Below are positions 63,501 through 64,000 of a stretch of 64,000 nt of DNA, piece after piece. This DNA is from Euryodendron excelsum (taxonomy: Eukaryota > Streptophyta > Magnoliopsida > Ericales > Pentaphylacaceae): positions 2,364,001 to 2,428,000 of the forward strand of contig CM065382.1 of the NCBI GenBank assembly GCA_033060915.1, read 5' to 3'. A program made the position numbers and the translations under genes. A model generated the notes under the pieces. The model saw only the letters and a program-made list of their open reading frames with translations, was not told the DNA's origin and searched no databases. Position 1 is the first letter of the stretch, and each line of letters starts with the position of its first letter.

Positions 63501-63672
63501 TGTATGTGCTAACAGCCCACAATAGAATGAAGACAAGAAGCAGCCCATTCAACCGGTGCAACCGAAACAAGGATGGGAAGGCATATACAACATAGCCGAC
63601 ATATGCAAGTAATCCAAATGCACAGATGCTTGCAAAATGGAAACTCCAGAAGGAAAGAGCAAACAAAGAGAC
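45503..63672 (-). CDS. PIEZO: PIEZO-type mechanosensitive ion channel (N-terminus outside window)
   Basis: Thirteen exons on the minus strand: 63672-63457, 63378-63193, 62801-62573, 62455-62282, 62112-61879, 61368-59821, 59234-56728, 56109-55714, 49571-49413, 47464-46955, 46604-46463, 46369-46225 and 45638-45503. They join in phase into 2,193 codons plus stop. Plant PIEZO proteins are about 2,450-2,500 residues, so roughly the first 260-300 lie beyond 64000. The protein consists of many membrane helices with a long cytoplasmic segment rich in charged residues in the 59234-56728 exon. The family signature PFxxEx6W is present as PFLYELRCVLDW in exon 56109-55714. The 47464-46955 exon codes the C-terminal extracellular cap, and the last exons the pore-lining helix (LYITFVLAVGRFIR) and cytoplasmic end. 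PIEZOs form trimeric stretch-gated cation channels; in plants they act in root tip and tonoplast mechanics. One donor (TGG/GTCTAG at 63193) is weak. Confidence 0.95.
47623..48064. mobile_element. hAT-type MITE in a PIEZO intron, 442 bp
   Basis: Terminal inverted repeats CAAGGACGGAGCTAGG and CAGGGACGGAGCTAGG (right end read on the minus strand) differ at one base and are flanked by perfect 8-bp direct repeats TCTGTATC (47615-47622 and 48065-48072). CAGGG-type ends with an 8-bp duplication define hAT elements. The inside has no transposase. It is one of the best preserved mobile elements in the window. Confidence 0.88.
48073..49412. other. PIEZO intron sequence with no recognised gene
   Basis: Moderately GC-balanced sequence that contains an open stretch on the plus strand (about 49093-49245, TKGIEAPSRVLRRRYMK...) without recognised homology. 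It may be old transposon-derived DNA. Nothing firm can be called. Confidence 0.35.
50365..50528. repeat. Perfectly abutting 82-bp tandem duplication
   Basis: Units 50365-50446 and 50447-50528 both start GAAAAATCCAAGGGCGAAGA and end CTAGTCTATAGG, with about four mismatches between them. The duplication lies in the large PIEZO intron. Confidence 0.95.
51712..52271. mobile_element. DNA transposon derivative (hAT-like), 560 bp, in the large PIEZO intron
   Basis: Ends CTAGGAAGCACT and CTAAGAAGCACG (right end on the minus strand) are inverted repeats, flanked by a perfect 8-bp duplication CATACGTA at 51704-51711 and 52272-52279. The subterminal parts are packed with GTGTCCGTGTC-like words on the right and GTGTCGGACACG-like words on the left. 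No transposase is encoded. An 8-bp duplication favours hAT. Confidence 0.85.
53069..53270. mobile_element. CACTA-like terminal sequences (relic)
   Basis: The motif ATCACTACAACAAAATA occurs at about 53069 and 53239. CACTACAA followed by A-rich sequence is the usual start of CACTA (En/Spm) elements. The downstream words GTGACAAGTGGCTT (53141) and GCGACAAGTAGCTC (52447) are also related. Both copies have the same orientation, so no complete element with inverted ends is defined. Confidence 0.35.
54066..54097 (+). mobile_element. Helitron-like 3' terminus
   Basis: An imperfect hairpin CCCGCGCATCGCATGGG is followed after seven bases by CTAG and then T, matching the hairpin, CTRR and host T arrangement of Helitron 3' ends. 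The CCCGTGCATCGCACGGG-type hairpin is widespread in plant Helitrons. A matching 5' TC end was not located, so the element's extent is unknown. Confidence 0.45.
54165..54345 (-). mobile_element. RTE-type LINE 3' relic
   Basis: On the minus strand the sequence reads as the decayed C-terminal tail of an RTE-clade LINE reverse transcriptase, with RPRRT..., KDM and a final IHVAGP in place of the usual IHVADP, interrupted by stops. It then runs into CCAATTAGTTGGAATCAAGG, the usual RTE 3' end. The TTG-type tail is degraded. The element is a dead fragment within the PIEZO intron. Confidence 0.7.
56176..56470. repeat. Diverged direct repeats in a PIEZO intron
   Basis: Two related blocks, near 56190 (ACCCCAAAAGCTTAAGCTAT) and near 56424 (TGCCTCAAAAGCGTAAGCTA), each followed by AAGTGGTCC or AAATGGTTT, recur about 235 bp apart. 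Related words AAAGCTTAA occur again near 59416 and 59600. They look like fragments of a dispersed plant repeat. Confidence 0.45.
63005..63115. repeat. Hairpin plus direct repeat in a PIEZO intron
   Basis: The block ATTGGGATCGCATTAGATTG, continuing as CTAAATTCAC, occurs at about 63008 and 63074. Between the copies, TTTAGCAATCTAACGCGG is the inverted complement of the same block, giving a hairpin with a roughly 16-bp stem. This direct-inverted-direct order suggests a small foldback element or a rearranged MITE. Confidence 0.75.
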
Positions 63673-64000
63673 CTGTCAAGTTCACCACTGAAAATTTTAC
63701 ATATAAGCCAAATATAATGGAGAGACAAATGGTAATGGCAAATTGTAATGAGTATTACAGCTATAGTAGCTAAGAATTAAATCTAAGCTACATAAATGCA
63801 AAATTAAATTCCAAGATCATAAAGGAGATGATAAGCATGCATCCCAATGATGACTACAAACAGAGAGGAAGTTATGCTGATTTTTAAAAAATGGGTAATT
63901 TTGTAATAAGAATAGAATGATTTTCCAATACTAGAACAAGTGACTAGTTCTAAAACGAATCATGAACATGATTTCTGTAATATGCATTAAAAGACTAATT
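63673..64000 (-). other. PIEZO intron running off the window
   Basis: Non-coding AT-rich sequence upstream of the acceptor at 63673. No further PIEZO exon is recognised before the edge. Confidence 0.6.

Overview
This is a window of plant nuclear DNA, from a flowering plant and most likely a woody eudicot, though I cannot name the species. The reasons are AT-rich intergenic DNA, multi-exon genes with plant-type GT-AG introns, plant-specific families (RLCK VI kinase, RKF3, ERD6-like transporter, GH3 ligase, type I MADS, plant MBD, plant PIEZO), and many small plant transposons. Nothing bacterial, organellar or viral was seen.

Layout. 1-5.5 kb: intergenic, with a foldback element, degenerate repeats and a SINE-like sequence. 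5.5-7.7 kb (-): receptor-like cytoplasmic kinase of group VI, 7 coding exons. 8-12.3 kb: intergenic, with a SINE and two hAT-type MITEs. 12.3-14.2 kb (+): RKF3, an intronless receptor kinase. 14.2-18.2 kb: intergenic, with a diverged tandem duplication of about 0.8-0.95 kb units. 18.2-23.5 kb (+): ERD6-like sugar transporter, 18 exons, whose intron 2 holds a small non-autonomous LTR retrotransposon. 24.8-27.0 kb (-): GH3 family acyl-acid amido synthetase, 3 exons. 27.3-27.8 kb: hAT-type MITE. 29.06-29.98 kb (+): broken type I MADS-box gene. 30.5-33.3 kb (-): endonuclease/exonuclease/phosphatase-fold protein, 4 exons. 36.05-39.0 kb (-): RF298/RF4-type RING protein. 40.2-41.3 kb: GC-rich unclassified insert. 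42.3-44.4 kb (+): MBD4-like CW/MBD protein with a 9-codon first exon. 45.5-63.7 kb (-): PIEZO mechanosensitive channel, 13 exons encoding 2,193 residues through the stop codon; the N-terminal exons lie beyond the right edge.

The genes do not form a pathway. They are independent transcription units in ordinary plant gene density. All exon boundaries given were derived by reading splice sites and checking reading phase across each junction; each coding total is a multiple of three.

The most interesting content is transposon biology: a nested LTR element with a 5-bp target duplication, tRNA-Met-type primer site and an internal region made of degenerate short repeats; five hAT-type deletion derivatives, four with clear 7/8 or 8/8 target duplications and one weaker (6/8); a SINE with a perfect 10-bp target duplication; and a 6.1-kb PIEZO intron that has collected a hAT element, CACTA-like termini, a Helitron-like end and an RTE LINE relic. 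Unusual gene features are a GC-AG intron in the kinase gene, substituted active-site motifs in the nuclease-fold and GH3 proteins, and a sharp composition shift inside RKF3. I found no convincing wholly new biological system.
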